A stretch of 64,000 bases of DNA, taken from an uncultured Gammaproteobacteria bacterium (GTDB taxonomy: Bacteria; Pseudomonadota; Gammaproteobacteria; Arenicellales; JAANXG01). This document shows, one piece after another, positions 1-8,671 of the stretch. Under the pieces are notes generated by a model. It had not been told where the DNA came from and did not search any database. It was given only the letters and a program-made list of their open reading frames with translations. The stretch's first letter is position 1. Each line of letters opens with the position of its first letter. A program made the position numbers and the translations under genes. The stretch lies in NCBI GenBank assembly GCA_947259705.1, contig CAMYNL010000009.1, positions 66,197 through 130,196 on the forward strand, written 5' to 3'.

Positions 1-703
1 TTTGATACGCGGCCGCAAACACATGCCCGGGCTGGTGGCCCGACGCCGGCCCGATCGCGGTCAGCCGGGGATCGACGGCGGCGAATCGATACTGCATCGT
101 GACGTAGATCAGATGCGCCCGGTGGATCAGCAGGCGCCAGAATCCTCCGACCGCGGCCTCATGCGCTAGGGTATCCAGTGATGGTGCGCATTTCTGCGTC
201 TTACCGTGAACCCAGCAGTCATACATGTTGCGTTGAAACTCGAATGCGCTGGCTTGGACGATGTGGCTGACCCCGGCCCCCAGCGTGATCACCCAGACCC
301 AGGATCCCAGCTCCCTGCTCATCGCCATGCTCAGGCTGACGTAGACCATGGCCATGCCCAGATGATCGCACAGGCCATCTATGATCAGCCCCAGTTCCGA
401 GGTCTTGCCCGTGAGCCGCGCCAGCTGTCCGTCGGCGCCGTCGAATACATGCCAGCCGATGAGCAGCACGAATCCGGCCATCACGGCGATCGGATCATGG
501 TAGTGGTAGAGGCAGATCGCCGCGCCCGCCGCACTCAACATGCCCAGCAGGGACACGGCGTTGGGGCTCCATCCCCAGCGGGCGAAATGCCGCACCAGGC
601 GCCGGCTCAGGGGGTGGATGAAATACCGGTTGGAGGCCTCCTCGATCTCCGGAGTACGCATGACCTTGTCATCGCAGGGACCTGGTGTCTTGGCTGGCTC
701 CAT
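1..703 (-). CDS. CDP-alcohol phosphatidyltransferase family membrane protein (3' end outside window)
   Basis: Likely transfers a phospho-alcohol head group from a CDP-activated donor at the inner membrane, as in phospholipid or inositol-lipid synthesis. The reading frame shows the family signature D-G-A-D-G-Q-L-A-R followed by G-L-I-I-D-G-L-C-D-H, which is the DGx2ARx8Gx3Dx3D metal- and CDP-binding motif, flanked by hydrophobic segments. The frame runs off the left edge, so the C-terminus is missing. The ATG whose first base is at 703 lies 14 bp after the mltA stop; an internal in-frame ATG at 661 is the alternative start. The family is clear, but the acceptor alcohol cannot be told from sequence. 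It appears to be the last visible gene of a minus-strand run with mltA. Confidence 0.8.
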   Translation of the reverse strand, partial: MEPAKTPGPCDDKVMRTPEIEEASNRYFIHPLSRRLVRHFARWGWSPNAVSLLGMLSAAGAAICLYHYHDPIAVMAGFVLLIGWHVFDGADGQLARLTGKTSELGLIIDGLCDHLGMAMVYVSLSMAMSRELGSWVWVITLGAGVSHIVQASAFEFQRNMYDCWVHGKTQKCAPSLDTLAHEAAVGGFWRLLIHRAHLIYVTMQYRFAAVDPRLTAIGPASGHQPGHVFAAAYQ

Positions 704-717
704 CGCCTGGGCGGGAC

Positions 718-1851
718 CTACTTCGGCGTGGGGTACTTGGGAAGCAACACGAACAACCGCAACGGTTGTTTCATGCGGCCTGCCATCAACTCCGCCCTTT
801 CGCCCTGTCCACAGAACAGGTCGACGCGGACCTGCCCCCGGATGGCGCCGCCGGTGTCCTGAGCATGGGTAAGGCGATGATATCGGGTCTGCTGCTCGTC
901 CGGGAGTCTGGTTTCTATCCACACCGGTGCACCCAGCGGAATCACCGAGCGATCGACGGCGATGCTGCGTTCCGGCACCAGCGGAACGTTCAACGAACCG
1001 ATCGGGCCCTCGCCCGGCGCATCCCGCAACTGAAAGAAAACGAAGCTGGGATTACGGTGCAACAGCGACTCAGCAAGGTCCGGATTTTCCCGCAGCCAGG
1101 CACGGATGGAGAACATGGTCACGTCCTCGCGCGACATCTCACCCATCTCTATCAATTCGCGACCGATACTGCGGTAGGGATGGCCGTTCTGGTCGGCGTA
1201 TCCGACACCCAGTATCGTGCCGTCGTCCAGCACCACCCGGCCCGAACCCTGAATGTGGAGGAAGAAAAGCGCGACCAGGTCGTCCACCCAGAGCAACTCG
1301 TTCCCCGCCAGCAGGTCCGGCCGCAGGTCCAGCTGGGAGCGACTGTAGTAGGGGACTATCCTGCTGCCCTGCAGCTTGCCCCGCAGCCTTTTCCCCTTCA
1401 ATTCGGGATAGACCTCGGAGAGCTCGATAGTCAACAGGTCCGGGGGCTTGCCGTAGAGGGGGTGGCGGAAACGACCGGAACGGCTGCGACTGCCGAACAG
1501 CAGCGGTTCGTAATAGCCGGTTATCAGTCCCTCCTGTCCGCGGTCGCGGCCGAACACCGGGTGTGGGGTAAACCAGTTCTCGAAAAAGCTGCGGGCCTGT
1601 GCATCGGTGGGTCGGGTGAGGCCTCGCGCCGCCGTGCATACCCCTTGCCATTCCGGCTCATACTCCAGCCGCGAGCAGCTGCGGAGCAAGCCGGTCCACG
1701 CCTCCGCGTGCCTGTCCTGTATCCAGCCATCCAGCGCCGAAAACTTGACGGGCTCGCCGATCCCGGGTTCCGGCGGCGCCACCACGCAACTGGCCAGCAC
1801 GGCCGCGAGGCAGCCCAGCACCAGGGGATTGCGGACAGTTCGTGATCGCAT
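718..1851 (-). CDS. mltA: Membrane-bound lytic murein transglycosylase A (lipoprotein)
   Basis: Cleaves the glycan strands of peptidoglycan with formation of 1,6-anhydromuramic acid; acts as a lipoprotein at the outer membrane. The chosen ATG gives 377 residues that begin with a basic stretch, a hydrophobic core and the lipobox L-A-A-V-L-A-S-C. The MltA domain follows, with G-L-I-T-G-Y-Y-E-P near residue 95, and a C-terminal 3D domain containing the catalytic-Asp region A-Q-D-T-G-G-A-I-R-G and V-D-L-F-C-G. The size matches the family. An upstream in-frame ATG at 1887 would add 12 residues ahead of the signal peptide and is less likely. The next gene on the strand starts 14 bp later, suggesting co-transcription. 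Confidence 0.93.
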   Translation of the reverse strand: MRSRTVRNPLVLGCLAAVLASCVVAPPEPGIGEPVKFSALDGWIQDRHAEAWTGLLRSCSRLEYEPEWQGVCTAARGLTRPTDAQARSFFENWFTPHPVFGRDRGQEGLITGYYEPLLFGSRSRSGRFRHPLYGKPPDLLTIELSEVYPELKGKRLRGKLQGSRIVPYYSRSQLDLRPDLLAGNELLWVDDLVALFFLHIQGSGRVVLDDGTILGVGYADQNGHPYRSIGRELIEMGEMSREDVTMFSIRAWLRENPDLAESLLHRNPSFVFFQLRDAPGEGPIGSLNVPLVPERSIAVDRSVIPLGAPVWIETRLPDEQQTRYHRLTHAQDTGGAIRGQVRVDLFCGQGERAELMAGRMKQPLRLFVLLPKYPTPK

Positions 1852-2120
1852 CTTGATGAGCTTCGAGTCGGGTTCGTGGCGCGGCATTGTATACGATGTG
1901 ATGAGCAGCATACTCGTCCGCACCCGCCAGCCGCCCGGCTTCAGGGGGGAACGCGGTCGTCGCTGGGCCGGCCGCAACAGCCTCCAGAATCCGTTGCCTC
2001 GGCGGTTGGCGGCAGGGGTCGCAAAAGGGGTCTGAAACCCCGTCGAAGGTGCAGCACACCCCGATGCGCAGGCCGGTGAACCGCAGCCGCTCATCCTGCC
2101 GCACCCGGGCGCTATCACAT

Positions 2121-3284
2121 TCAGTGGAACAGCGTCTTGACTTCCCCGATCTGTGGGTGGCCGGCGACCGCCGCTCGCAACCGCTCGCCGGCCTCCCTGG
2201 CCGCATCGATGCTTGCGAACTCGGCAAGTGGCAGCCAGACCTCCAGCCGCAGACTGCCGTCCAGATAATGCAGCACGAGACGCTCCACGTGCCCTGCCTC
2301 GGGCAGGCGGCTCCAGCGCCTGTCAAGTTCCTGTTTCAGATCACGTCGCAGCGGCAGATGAGCGGATTTCTGGTAGGCGGCGTCATCTTCCGCGTCGACA
2401 TGCAGGGTGATGTCGGTGAGGGTATCAAACTTGGACTTGAGCCGGTTTCTGACCTCCTCGCCGATACGGTGGCCCTCGGAGACGCTGAGATGCGGCGCGA
2501 CCAGCACGTGGCCGTCGAGGAACAGGTCGCCGCCCATGCGCCGGGTGCGCAGCTCGTGGACATCCAGCACCCCGTCCACCTCGCACACGGTGCTATTCAT
2601 GGCGCGCACGATCTCGGGTTCCGCCCCGGTGTCGATCAGCTCCTGTATCCCGCTCCAGACCATCTTGCCACCCACCCAGATTATCATTATCGCCACGGTG
2701 ACCGCGGCCAGCGCGTCGAGGTAGGAAAAGCCCAGCATGGTACCCCCGACGCCAACAATCACGACCACCGAGGACAGTGCATCGGTGCGGCTGTGCCAGG
2801 CATTGCTGCGCAGCATGTCGGATTGCAGACGTTGCGCCGCACGCATGGTGTAATGGTAAATCGCCTCCTTGAGACCGACCGACAGGGCGGCGACGAACAG
2901 GGCCGCCGGCCCCGCTATCAGGGGGGTTTCACGCTCCAGCATGGTATTGACGGCGTCCCATGCCAGACCCACCGCCACAACCGTCAACACGACGCCCAGC
3001 ACGATACTGGTGACGGTCTCTATGCGCTGATGCCCGTACGGGTGCAGGGCGTCAGGCTCGCGGCTGGCGTGTTTCGCCGCCCATATGACCATTACGTCGG
3101 TGGCCAGGTCGGAGAGGGAGTGAACACCATCGGCGATCAGCGCCTGGGAGTGGGCGAACTCGCCGACGATGATCTTGACCACCCCGAGCAAGAGGTCGAT
3201 GATGCCCCCGACTACCGTGACCCGCCGGGTTTCCTGGTAGCGCTGCTCCCGAGACAGAGTTGTCGTGCCTGCTGTTTCAGCCAT
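2121..3284 (-). CDS. Cation diffusion facilitator family metal transporter
   Basis: Inner-membrane exporter of divalent metal such as Zn, Fe or Co in exchange for protons. The protein (387 residues) has about six membrane segments. The early segment carries the metal-site pattern A-D-G-V-H-S-L-S-D-L, the HxxxD/DxxxD type typical of the family, and a second site is H-S-R-T-D-A-L-S-S. The C-terminal half is the soluble ferredoxin-like dimerisation domain, with many His and Asp residues (for example L-H-V-D-A-E-D-D). The ATG overlaps the end of nudF as ATGGCTGA, so the two genes are translationally coupled; a longer upstream frame is only the antisense-like extension into nudF. Substrate specificity is not resolved by eye. 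Confidence 0.9.
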   Translation of the reverse strand: MAETAGTTTLSREQRYQETRRVTVVGGIIDLLLGVVKIIVGEFAHSQALIADGVHSLSDLATDVMVIWAAKHASREPDALHPYGHQRIETVTSIVLGVVLTVVAVGLAWDAVNTMLERETPLIAGPAALFVAALSVGLKEAIYHYTMRAAQRLQSDMLRSNAWHSRTDALSSVVVIVGVGGTMLGFSYLDALAAVTVAIMIIWVGGKMVWSGIQELIDTGAEPEIVRAMNSTVCEVDGVLDVHELRTRRMGGDLFLDGHVLVAPHLSVSEGHRIGEEVRNRLKSKFDTLTDITLHVDAEDDAAYQKSAHLPLRRDLKQELDRRWSRLPEAGHVERLVLHYLDGSLRLEVWLPLAEFASIDAAREAGERLRAAVAGHPQIGEVKTLFH

Positions 3285-3963
3285 TCGGGCCGTTATCCTC
3301 CTGCACCCATTCGCGCTTGAGTCGGTGGTAATGGCGGGCCAGCCACTGCAGGGCGATGATAGTAATGGCGTTGACGACCGCGCCGTCGTCCAGCAGGGCG
3401 ATGGCGTGGTCGACCGGCACCACGGAGGCCCGCACGTCTTCTCCCTCATCCGCGATACCGTAGATCCCCTCTATGCCGTTGCTGTCAGTGCGCCCGCAGA
3501 ACAGGTCCACGGTTTCTGACGATACACCGGGGGTGGAAAGGAAACGATGTACCCTCAGCAGTCGGTCGATGGCGCAACCGGCTTCCTCCTCGGCCTCGCG
3601 GCGCGCAACGTCCTCCGCACGCTCGCCGTCCTCGATCACTCCCGCCACGCATTCGGTCAGCCAGGGTTGCCAGCCGCCTGCCATCGCCCCGGGCCGAAAC
3701 TGCTCGATCAGCACCACCGAGTCACGCCGCGGATCGATGGGCAGCACCGCGGCCACATGACCGCGTTCGATCACCTCCCGCGTTATGGCGTTACTCTGGC
3801 CGCCCGCGTAAAGATCGTGCCGCAGACGGTATCGGTCCAGGCGCAGGTATCCCCGGAACACAGTTTCCCGGTTATGCACGATCACGTTACTGGGTCTATT
3901 CACGGGTGAGGACACATAGACATTGAGGTAGCGTGGAGTATACCAACTCGGGTGCGACGGCAC
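3277..3963 (-). CDS. nudF: ADP-ribose pyrophosphatase, NUDIX hydrolase
   Basis: Hydrolyses ADP-ribose to AMP and ribose 5-phosphate in the cytoplasm. The complete NUDIX box Gx5Ex7REUxEExGU is present at G-V-I-E-D-G-E-R-A-E-D followed by V-A-R-R-E-A-E-E-E-A-G-C. The downstream L-S-T-P-G-V-S-S-E region and the C-terminal I-A-L-Q-W-L helix match E. coli NudF in order and spacing. No ATG start exists; the GTG at 3963 gives 228 residues, and in-frame GTG codons further in (one near 3916) would give a length nearer the usual 210. A TATACT hexamer sits close to the longer start, so the shorter start is quite possible. The 3' end overlaps the metal transporter start by 8 bp. Confidence 0.88.
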   Translation of the reverse strand: MPSHPSWYTPRYLNVYVSSPVNRPSNVIVHNRETVFRGYLRLDRYRLRHDLYAGGQSNAITREVIERGHVAAVLPIDPRRDSVVLIEQFRPGAMAGGWQPWLTECVAGVIEDGERAEDVARREAEEEAGCAIDRLLRVHRFLSTPGVSSETVDLFCGRTDSNGIEGIYGIADEGEDVRASVVPVDHAIALLDDGAVVNAITIIALQWLARHYHRLKREWVQEDNGPNG

Positions 3964-4374
3964 CGTGCGGGCCGATTGACTGGCGCCGGGGGATGATCTA
4001 GTTTAAAACGTCCGTCAACATTTCCGGCGCCTGCCGCCTTTGTTCCGGCTGGTTCCGCAAACCGCGGTGTCGGCCTGCGCGGGCGATGTCGCGTCGTGGC
4101 CAACGCGAAAGCCATCACTGCCATACCGACAAGGCCCGGCGGGTGACCCATGGAGGCTCACTCCGCCGCGTCGACGATACGGCACCGGCCCAGGCCGAAT
4201 CGAGCGCGATGCGCAGTGGTGGGAGAGGGGCCCGTCAAGACCGGGCCGTGCCGCGATCCGCACGGCCGTTCTCGAACGGCGCGGCCCGCGGGACGCTGCC
4301 GACGGCACGGATTTCACGCATTTATCACGACGACGTTACTAGGCTGTCTATTGCTTAGAGGGGGATTACCGCAG
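3964..4374. other. Divergent intergenic region between nudF and the two-component system
   Basis: This 411-bp stretch contains no convincing gene on either strand; the open frames in it are high-GC shadows without recognisable protein features. It must hold the promoters for the minus-strand nudF run and for the plus-strand response regulator. The only structure noted is the pair of TTCAC/ATCAC boxes listed separately. Confidence 0.5.
4313..4328 (+). promoter_or_regulatory. Putative response-regulator box upstream of its own gene
   Basis: TTCACGCATTT followed immediately by ATCAC places two similar 5-mers 11 bp apart, 58 bp upstream of the response-regulator ATG. The first 8 bases (TTCACGCA) recur in the array after the histidine kinase gene at 6390. 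Eleven-base direct repeats are the usual target layout of OmpR/PhoB-type regulators, so autoregulation is inferred. Confidence 0.4.
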
Positions 4375-5070
4375 ATGGAACATAGTTCGGGCAACGTACT
4401 GCTGATTGAAGACCATCAGGACATCGCCGAGATGGTGTATGCGTTCTTCGATAACCGCGGATATACCGTGGACTACGCCGCTGATGGCGTCACCGGTCTG
4501 CATCTGAGCGTTACCAACGACTATGACGTCATCATCCTCGACCTGATGCTTCCCGGCATGGATGGGCTGGAAGTTTGCGAAAAGCTGCGCAAGGAAGGGC
4601 GGCGGTCGACGCCGGTGTTGATGCTGACGGCGCGGGACGCGCTGCAGGAAAAGGTCGCGGGACTGGAGGCGGGGGCCGATGACTACCTCGTCAAACCCTT
4701 CGACATGGAGGAACTGGAGGCAAGGGTGAAGGCCCTGATCCGCCGCAAGCGGGGACAAGTCAGTCCGGAGACGCTGAGTGTCGGTGATCTGACGCTGGAT
4801 ACCGGGACATTGCGGGTGCAGCGCGACGGCAAGGATATCAACCTGTCGCCGATTGGGCTGAAAATACTCACCGTGCTGATGCGTTCGGCGCCGCGTGTCG
4901 TGAGTCGTCGCGAGGTGGAGCGGGAAGTGTGGGGCGATATCCTGCCGGACAGCGACACCTTGCGCAGCCACATATACAATCTAAGGAAGCAGATCGACCG
5001 TCCTTTCGAGCGACCCTTGCTGCACACGATACAGGGGGCCGGTTACCGCATTGCGCAACTAAATGAGTAA
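4375..5070 (+). CDS. OmpR/PhoB-family response regulator
   Basis: DNA-binding response regulator of a two-component system. The 231-residue protein has an N-terminal receiver domain with the acidic pair E12-D13, phospho-acceptor D56 in the stretch I-I-L-D-L-M-L-P-G, and the conserved K of L-V-K-P-F near residue 105. A C-terminal winged-helix domain ends with the typical L-H-T-I-Q-G-A-G-Y-R. The ATG at 4375 is preceded by AGAGGGGG, a good though slightly distant ribosome site; a much longer upstream frame lacks receiver homology and is rejected. Its stop overlaps the ATG of the histidine kinase (AATGAGTAA), so the pair is coupled. The likely targets are itself and the downstream lipid operon, judged from shared TTCAC boxes. 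Confidence 0.93.
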   Translation: MEHSSGNVLLIEDHQDIAEMVYAFFDNRGYTVDYAADGVTGLHLSVTNDYDVIILDLMLPGMDGLEVCEKLRKEGRRSTPVLMLTARDALQEKVAGLEAGADDYLVKPFDMEELEARVKALIRRKRGQVSPETLSVGDLTLDTGTLRVQRDGKDINLSPIGLKILTVLMRSAPRVVSRREVEREVWGDILPDSDTLRSHIYNLRKQIDRPFERPLLHTIQGAGYRIAQLNE

Positions 5071-6376
5071 CGCCGGCCTCCGGCGCAAGCTTGGCCGGGC
5101 CTTTCTGCTGCAGGCCGGCCTGATCAGTGCGGTGGCGGCTCTAGGAGTCTACGTGGCCGGCGTCGTGCTCGAGGAGGTACTGGTCAAGCAGGCACTTCGT
5201 GACGAGGCCAACTATTTCTGGCACCAGAAGATGGGTGACGCCTCGTTTCCGATGCCGGATACCAGGAACCTGACGGGTTACCTGTACAGTGTTGCCGACG
5301 GCGATGCGTCGCTATCCCCCGAACTGCGCGGCTACCAGCCGGGTTTTCACAAGCAGTCCTCACAGGCGGACTACAGCGTGCTTTACGTAACCGAGCGGGG
5401 CGGCTTACGCCTGCTGCTTGTTTTCGATGGCGAGAATGTGAGTAAACTCGCATTCTACTTCGGCCTCGTGCCGCTGGCGGGCGTACTCATGATGCTCTAT
5501 ATGGGCGCCTGGGTGGCGTACCGGCAGTCGCGGAGGGCGGTATCCCCGATCATTACTCTGGCGCGCGAGGTTCACAGACTCGACCCCGAGCACCCGGACA
5601 GCGACGCCTTCAAGCCACAGCATTTCGCCGACGATCCCAACCAGGAAGTGATGGTGCTGGCCGAGGCCCTGCACAGGTTCGCCCTGCGTATCAACGAGTT
5701 TGTCGAACGCGAGCGGGCATTCACCCGCGACGCTAGCCATGAGCTGCGAAGCCCGTTGACGGTCATAGAGATCGCGGCGAACATGCTGTTGACCGAGCAG
5801 GAACTTGGTCACGCGGCGCGGAATTCGGTGCTGCGCATAAAAAGATCGGCCACGGACATGGAGGAACTGGTGGATGTCTTTCTGCTGCTCGCGAGAGAGT
5901 CTGAGCAGGGTTTGTCGCAGGACCCTGTATGCGTCAACGAAATCGTAGCGGAGGAAATAGGCCGATCATCCACGTTACTGAAAGACAAGCCCGTCGAGGT
6001 GCGCTTCACTGCGGATGTAAAGCTGACGGTTATGGCCTCAGAGAAGGTGCTGTCGGTGCTGATCGGAAATCTGATCCGCAATGCATTCTCCTATACCGAC
6101 CAGGGAACGGTAGAGATCCACGTTGGTGAAGGTTGTGTCAGAATCGAGGATAGCGGGGTGGGCATGCCCAAGCAGGACGTGGAGCAGGTGTTCAAGCCAT
6201 TCTTCCAGGGACAGTCTCGCCGGCGTGGCGGATTCGGCGTCGGCTTGACCATCGTCAAGCGGCTTTCGGAACGCTTTAACTGGCCCGTGAGCATCGACAG
6301 CAAACCCGAAGTAGGGACCAAGGTGGTGGTGGAATTTCCCGGTGCCGCCAGCACCTCGCTGCAGCGGCCGGCCTGA
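5063..6376 (+). CDS. Membrane sensor histidine kinase
   Basis: Sensor partner of the preceding regulator. The 437-residue protein has a first membrane helix at about residues 12-35, a short periplasmic sensor region of roughly 100 residues, and a second helix at about 135-155. A linker leads to the dimerisation domain with phospho-acceptor H226 in D-A-S-H-E-L-R-S-P-L-T. The ATPase domain shows the N box (L-I-R-N-A-F-S-Y-T), G1 box D-S-G-V-G-M and G2 region G-G-F-G-V-G-L. The architecture is the common OmpR-partner type. The periplasmic segment has no motif that reveals the signal. The gene ends just before the repeat array that precedes the desaturase, which supports a functional link to membrane lipid composition. 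Confidence 0.93.
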   Translation: MSNAGLRRKLGRAFLLQAGLISAVAALGVYVAGVVLEEVLVKQALRDEANYFWHQKMGDASFPMPDTRNLTGYLYSVADGDASLSPELRGYQPGFHKQSSQADYSVLYVTERGGLRLLLVFDGENVSKLAFYFGLVPLAGVLMMLYMGAWVAYRQSRRAVSPIITLAREVHRLDPEHPDSDAFKPQHFADDPNQEVMVLAEALHRFALRINEFVERERAFTRDASHELRSPLTVIEIAANMLLTEQELGHAARNSVLRIKRSATDMEELVDVFLLLARESEQGLSQDPVCVNEIVAEEIGRSSTLLKDKPVEVRFTADVKLTVMASEKVLSVLIGNLIRNAFSYTDQGTVEIHVGEGCVRIEDSGVGMPKQDVEQVFKPFFQGQSRRRGGFGVGLTIVKRLSERFNWPVSIDSKPEVGTKVVVEFPGAASTSLQRPA

Positions 6377-6378
6377 CC

Positions 6379-6422
6379 TTCACCGGGCATTCACGCACAC
6401 TCCACCGCGCATTCACCGATCC
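6379..6422 (+). promoter_or_regulatory. Four 11-bp tandem TTCAC-type boxes: putative response-regulator operator
   Basis: Starting directly after the kinase stop, the 5-mers TTCAC (6379), TTCAC (6390), TCCAC (6401) and TTCAC (6412) lie exactly 11 bp apart. Boxes 1 and 3 also share the following CACCGsGCA. This helical-turn spacing is typical of OmpR/PhoB-family binding arrays. The array ends about 18 bp before a TACTATAT element that could be the -10 of the lipid operon, whose first ATG is at 6471. Binding by the adjacent regulator is inferred. Confidence 0.5.
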
Positions 6423-6470
6423 GGCACTAGCCTCGCCTGATACTATATATCTACAGTGCCGCAGCGAGAT

Positions 6471-7421
6471 ATGGAGAACACCGCAGCAATACCGCGTTTC
6501 TGGGCCTGGCTGTCCAATGCCGACAGCTATGCGGACCGGTTGCGACCCTCCGAGCGGGAACAGCTGGACAAGCTGCGGGTGGGTTTCTTTCTGGCTATCC
6601 ACCTAGGCTGCCTCGCCGTCATCTGGGTGGGCGTGAGCGGCGCCGCAGTCGCCGCGTTCTTCGCTTCCTACGTGGCCCGCATGTTTTTCGTCACCGCCTT
6701 CTACCATCGCTATTTCTCACATCGCGCGTTCGGGGCCGGGCGCATCACGCAGTTCGTGATGGCATTGCTCGGTTGCACGGCGGGGCAGCGTGGTCCTCTC
6801 TGGTGGGCGGGACACCATCGCGAGCACCACCTCCTGGCTGATACTCCCGACGACCCTCATTCGCCCGCCCACCGCGGGATGTGGTATGCGCATACGGTCT
6901 GGTTCCTGACCAAGGGGAGCTTTCGGCTCCGCAGTGAGCGCATCAGGGACTGGCAGCGGTTCCCCGAGCTGCGATGGCTTGAACGATTCGACTGGGTGCC
7001 GTTCGTGGCGCTGGGCGCGGGGATGTATGTGCTCGGCGAGTGGTTGTCAACGCGGTATCCGGGTGCCGGAACCAGCGGCTGGCAGATGCTGGTCTGGGGC
7101 TTCTTCCTGTCCACGGTAGCCTTGTACCACGCCACGTATACCATCAATTCCCTTGCTCACCGGTATGGTAGCCGCCGTTTTAGTACGCGAGACTCCAGCC
7201 GCAACAATTTTCTGCTCGCCCTGTTGACCCTGGGAGAAGGCTGGCATAACAACCACCATCGCTACCCGGTATCCGCCCGCCAGGGGTTCTTCTGGTGGGA
7301 GGTGGATGTGAGTTTTATTGTCCTGAGGGGGCTGTCCGCCCTTGGCATAGTCCGCGACCTGAGGCCCGTGCCGGCATCGGTGCTGCGCGAAGCCCGCCGC
7401 ACCGACGGGGAAGGGCGATGA
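6471..7421 (+). CDS. Membrane acyl-lipid/acyl-CoA desaturase (delta-9 type)
   Basis: Di-iron membrane desaturase that introduces a cis double bond into acyl chains. All three histidine clusters are visible: H-R-Y-F-S-H near residue 80, H-H-R-E-H-H near 120 and H-N-N-H-H near 260, spaced as in stearoyl-CoA/acyl-lipid delta-9 desaturases, with four or so hydrophobic segments. The ATG at 6471 gives 316 residues; a GTG at 6456 would add five. It is the first gene of an operon whose next start overlaps its stop (ATGA). Following a two-component system and preceding cyclopropane-synthase-like genes, it probably supplies unsaturated chains that the downstream enzymes modify. Confidence 0.9.
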   Translation: MENTAAIPRFWAWLSNADSYADRLRPSEREQLDKLRVGFFLAIHLGCLAVIWVGVSGAAVAAFFASYVARMFFVTAFYHRYFSHRAFGAGRITQFVMALLGCTAGQRGPLWWAGHHREHHLLADTPDDPHSPAHRGMWYAHTVWFLTKGSFRLRSERIRDWQRFPELRWLERFDWVPFVALGAGMYVLGEWLSTRYPGAGTSGWQMLVWGFFLSTVALYHATYTINSLAHRYGSRRFSTRDSSRNNFLLALLTLGEGWHNNHHRYPVSARQGFFWWEVDVSFIVLRGLSALGIVRDLRPVPASVLREARRTDGEGR

Positions 7422-8671
7422 GGATCGCCGTGGTGGGTGGCGGAATCGCCGGACTGACGGCGGCGAGCGTGTTGCACCGCAGGCATGAAATCACCCTGTT
7501 CGAAGCGAACCCTTACGTCGGCGGCCATACCAACACCATTGACGTACCCGACGAGGGCCGATCGGTGCCGGTAGACACCGGGTTCATAGTATTCAACGAA
7601 ATCAACTACCCAAGCCTATGCCGCCTGTTCGATGCCCACGACGTGGTGAGCCAGAGCTCGAACATGAGCTTCAGTGTACACTGCGACCGCACCGGTCTGG
7701 AGTACAACGGCACCTCGTTTGATACCCTTTTCGCGCAACGGCGCAATGTGCTCAGGGGGACGTTCTGGTCGATGCTGGCCGACATCCTGCGGTTCAATCG
7801 CGAGGCTCCGAGGGAATTGGAAAGGGGTCTGGATGACACCGTCACCGTGCTGGACTATCTGGGCAGCAGGAATTACAACGATTCCTTTGCACAGCACTAT
7901 TTGCTGCCGTTGGGCGCATCGCTGTGGTCATGTGATGCTGATCGGTTCTCGCAGTTCCCGATCCGTTTCGTGATTGAATTTCTCCACAATCACCGCATGC
8001 TCCAGGTCAATGGCAGACCGCAGTGGAGGACCGTTGTCGGCGGTTCGAGAGAGTATGTGAAAAAGCTGACCAAGCCGTTTCGGGACCGGATATTCACGGC
8101 CACCCCCGTCAGCAGGGTGCGTCGCCAGGCCAGGGGTGTGGAGCTGACCACCACCGATGGCCACAGCGATGTTTTCGACGAGGTGGTGCTGGCAACGCAT
8201 GCGGACCAGGCCGCGCAGATGGTGGCAGACCTGGATGACACGGAGCGGCAGGTGCTGCATTTCTTCCCCTATCAGGACAACGAAGTGCTGCTTCACACAG
8301 ATACCTCGGTAATGCCGGAAGTCAAGAAGGCGTGGGCGAGCTGGAACTACCGGATCCCGGAGCAGGTGCATGGAAACGTCACTGTCACCTATAACATGAA
8401 TTTGCTGCAACGCCTGGACAGCCGCCGAACCTATTGTGTGTCGCTCAACCAGACCGCGCGTGTTGACCAACGACGCGTAATCAGGCGTATCAAGTATGAA
8501 CATCCTCTGTTCATTCCCGGCCGAGCTCAAGCGCAGGCCGAGCATGCTTCACTGATTCGCCGGCGCGGCGTCTCCTATTGCGGCGCTTACTGGGGTTACG
8601 GTTTCCATGAGGACGGCGTGCGCAGTGGCCTTGCCGTATGCGACGCCTTCGGTATGGGTCTGGAGCAGTGA
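7418..8671 (+). CDS. FAD-dependent amine-oxidase-like protein of a lipid-modification cassette
   Basis: Flavoprotein of the NAD(P)/FAD-dependent amine oxidase superfamily. The N-terminus M-R-I-A-V-V-G-G-G-I-A-G-L-T-A-A is a Rossmann ADP-binding GxGxxG motif, followed by F-E-A-N-P-Y-V-G-G-H at the FAD-ribose Glu position; total 417 residues. The C-terminus has C-G-A-Y-W-G-Y-G-F-H-E-D-G, also typical of this subfamily. These proteins are repeatedly found beside DUF1365 and cyclopropane-fatty-acid synthase genes, and in some alphaproteobacteria related genes take part in making methylated and furan fatty acids (from memory). Its exact reaction here, probably acyl-chain oxidation or dehydrogenation, is inferred. 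It overlaps both neighbours by 4 bp. Confidence 0.8.
   Translation: MRIAVVGGGIAGLTAASVLHRRHEITLFEANPYVGGHTNTIDVPDEGRSVPVDTGFIVFNEINYPSLCRLFDAHDVVSQSSNMSFSVHCDRTGLEYNGTSFDTLFAQRRNVLRGTFWSMLADILRFNREAPRELERGLDDTVTVLDYLGSRNYNDSFAQHYLLPLGASLWSCDADRFSQFPIRFVIEFLHNHRMLQVNGRPQWRTVVGGSREYVKKLTKPFRDRIFTATPVSRVRRQARGVELTTTDGHSDVFDEVVLATHADQAAQMVADLDDTERQVLHFFPYQDNEVLLHTDTSVMPEVKKAWASWNYRIPEQVHGNVTVTYNMNLLQRLDSRRTYCVSLNQTARVDQRRVIRRIKYEHPLFIPGRAQAQAEHASLIRRRGVSYCGAYWGYGFHEDGVRSGLAVCDAFGMGLEQ

Noticed and set aside
4150-4374. N-terminal extension of the response regulator frame
   Set aside because: The extra 75 codons are Arg/Pro-rich without structure, and the receiver domain starts a few residues after the ATG at 4375, which has a Shine-Dalgarno sequence.
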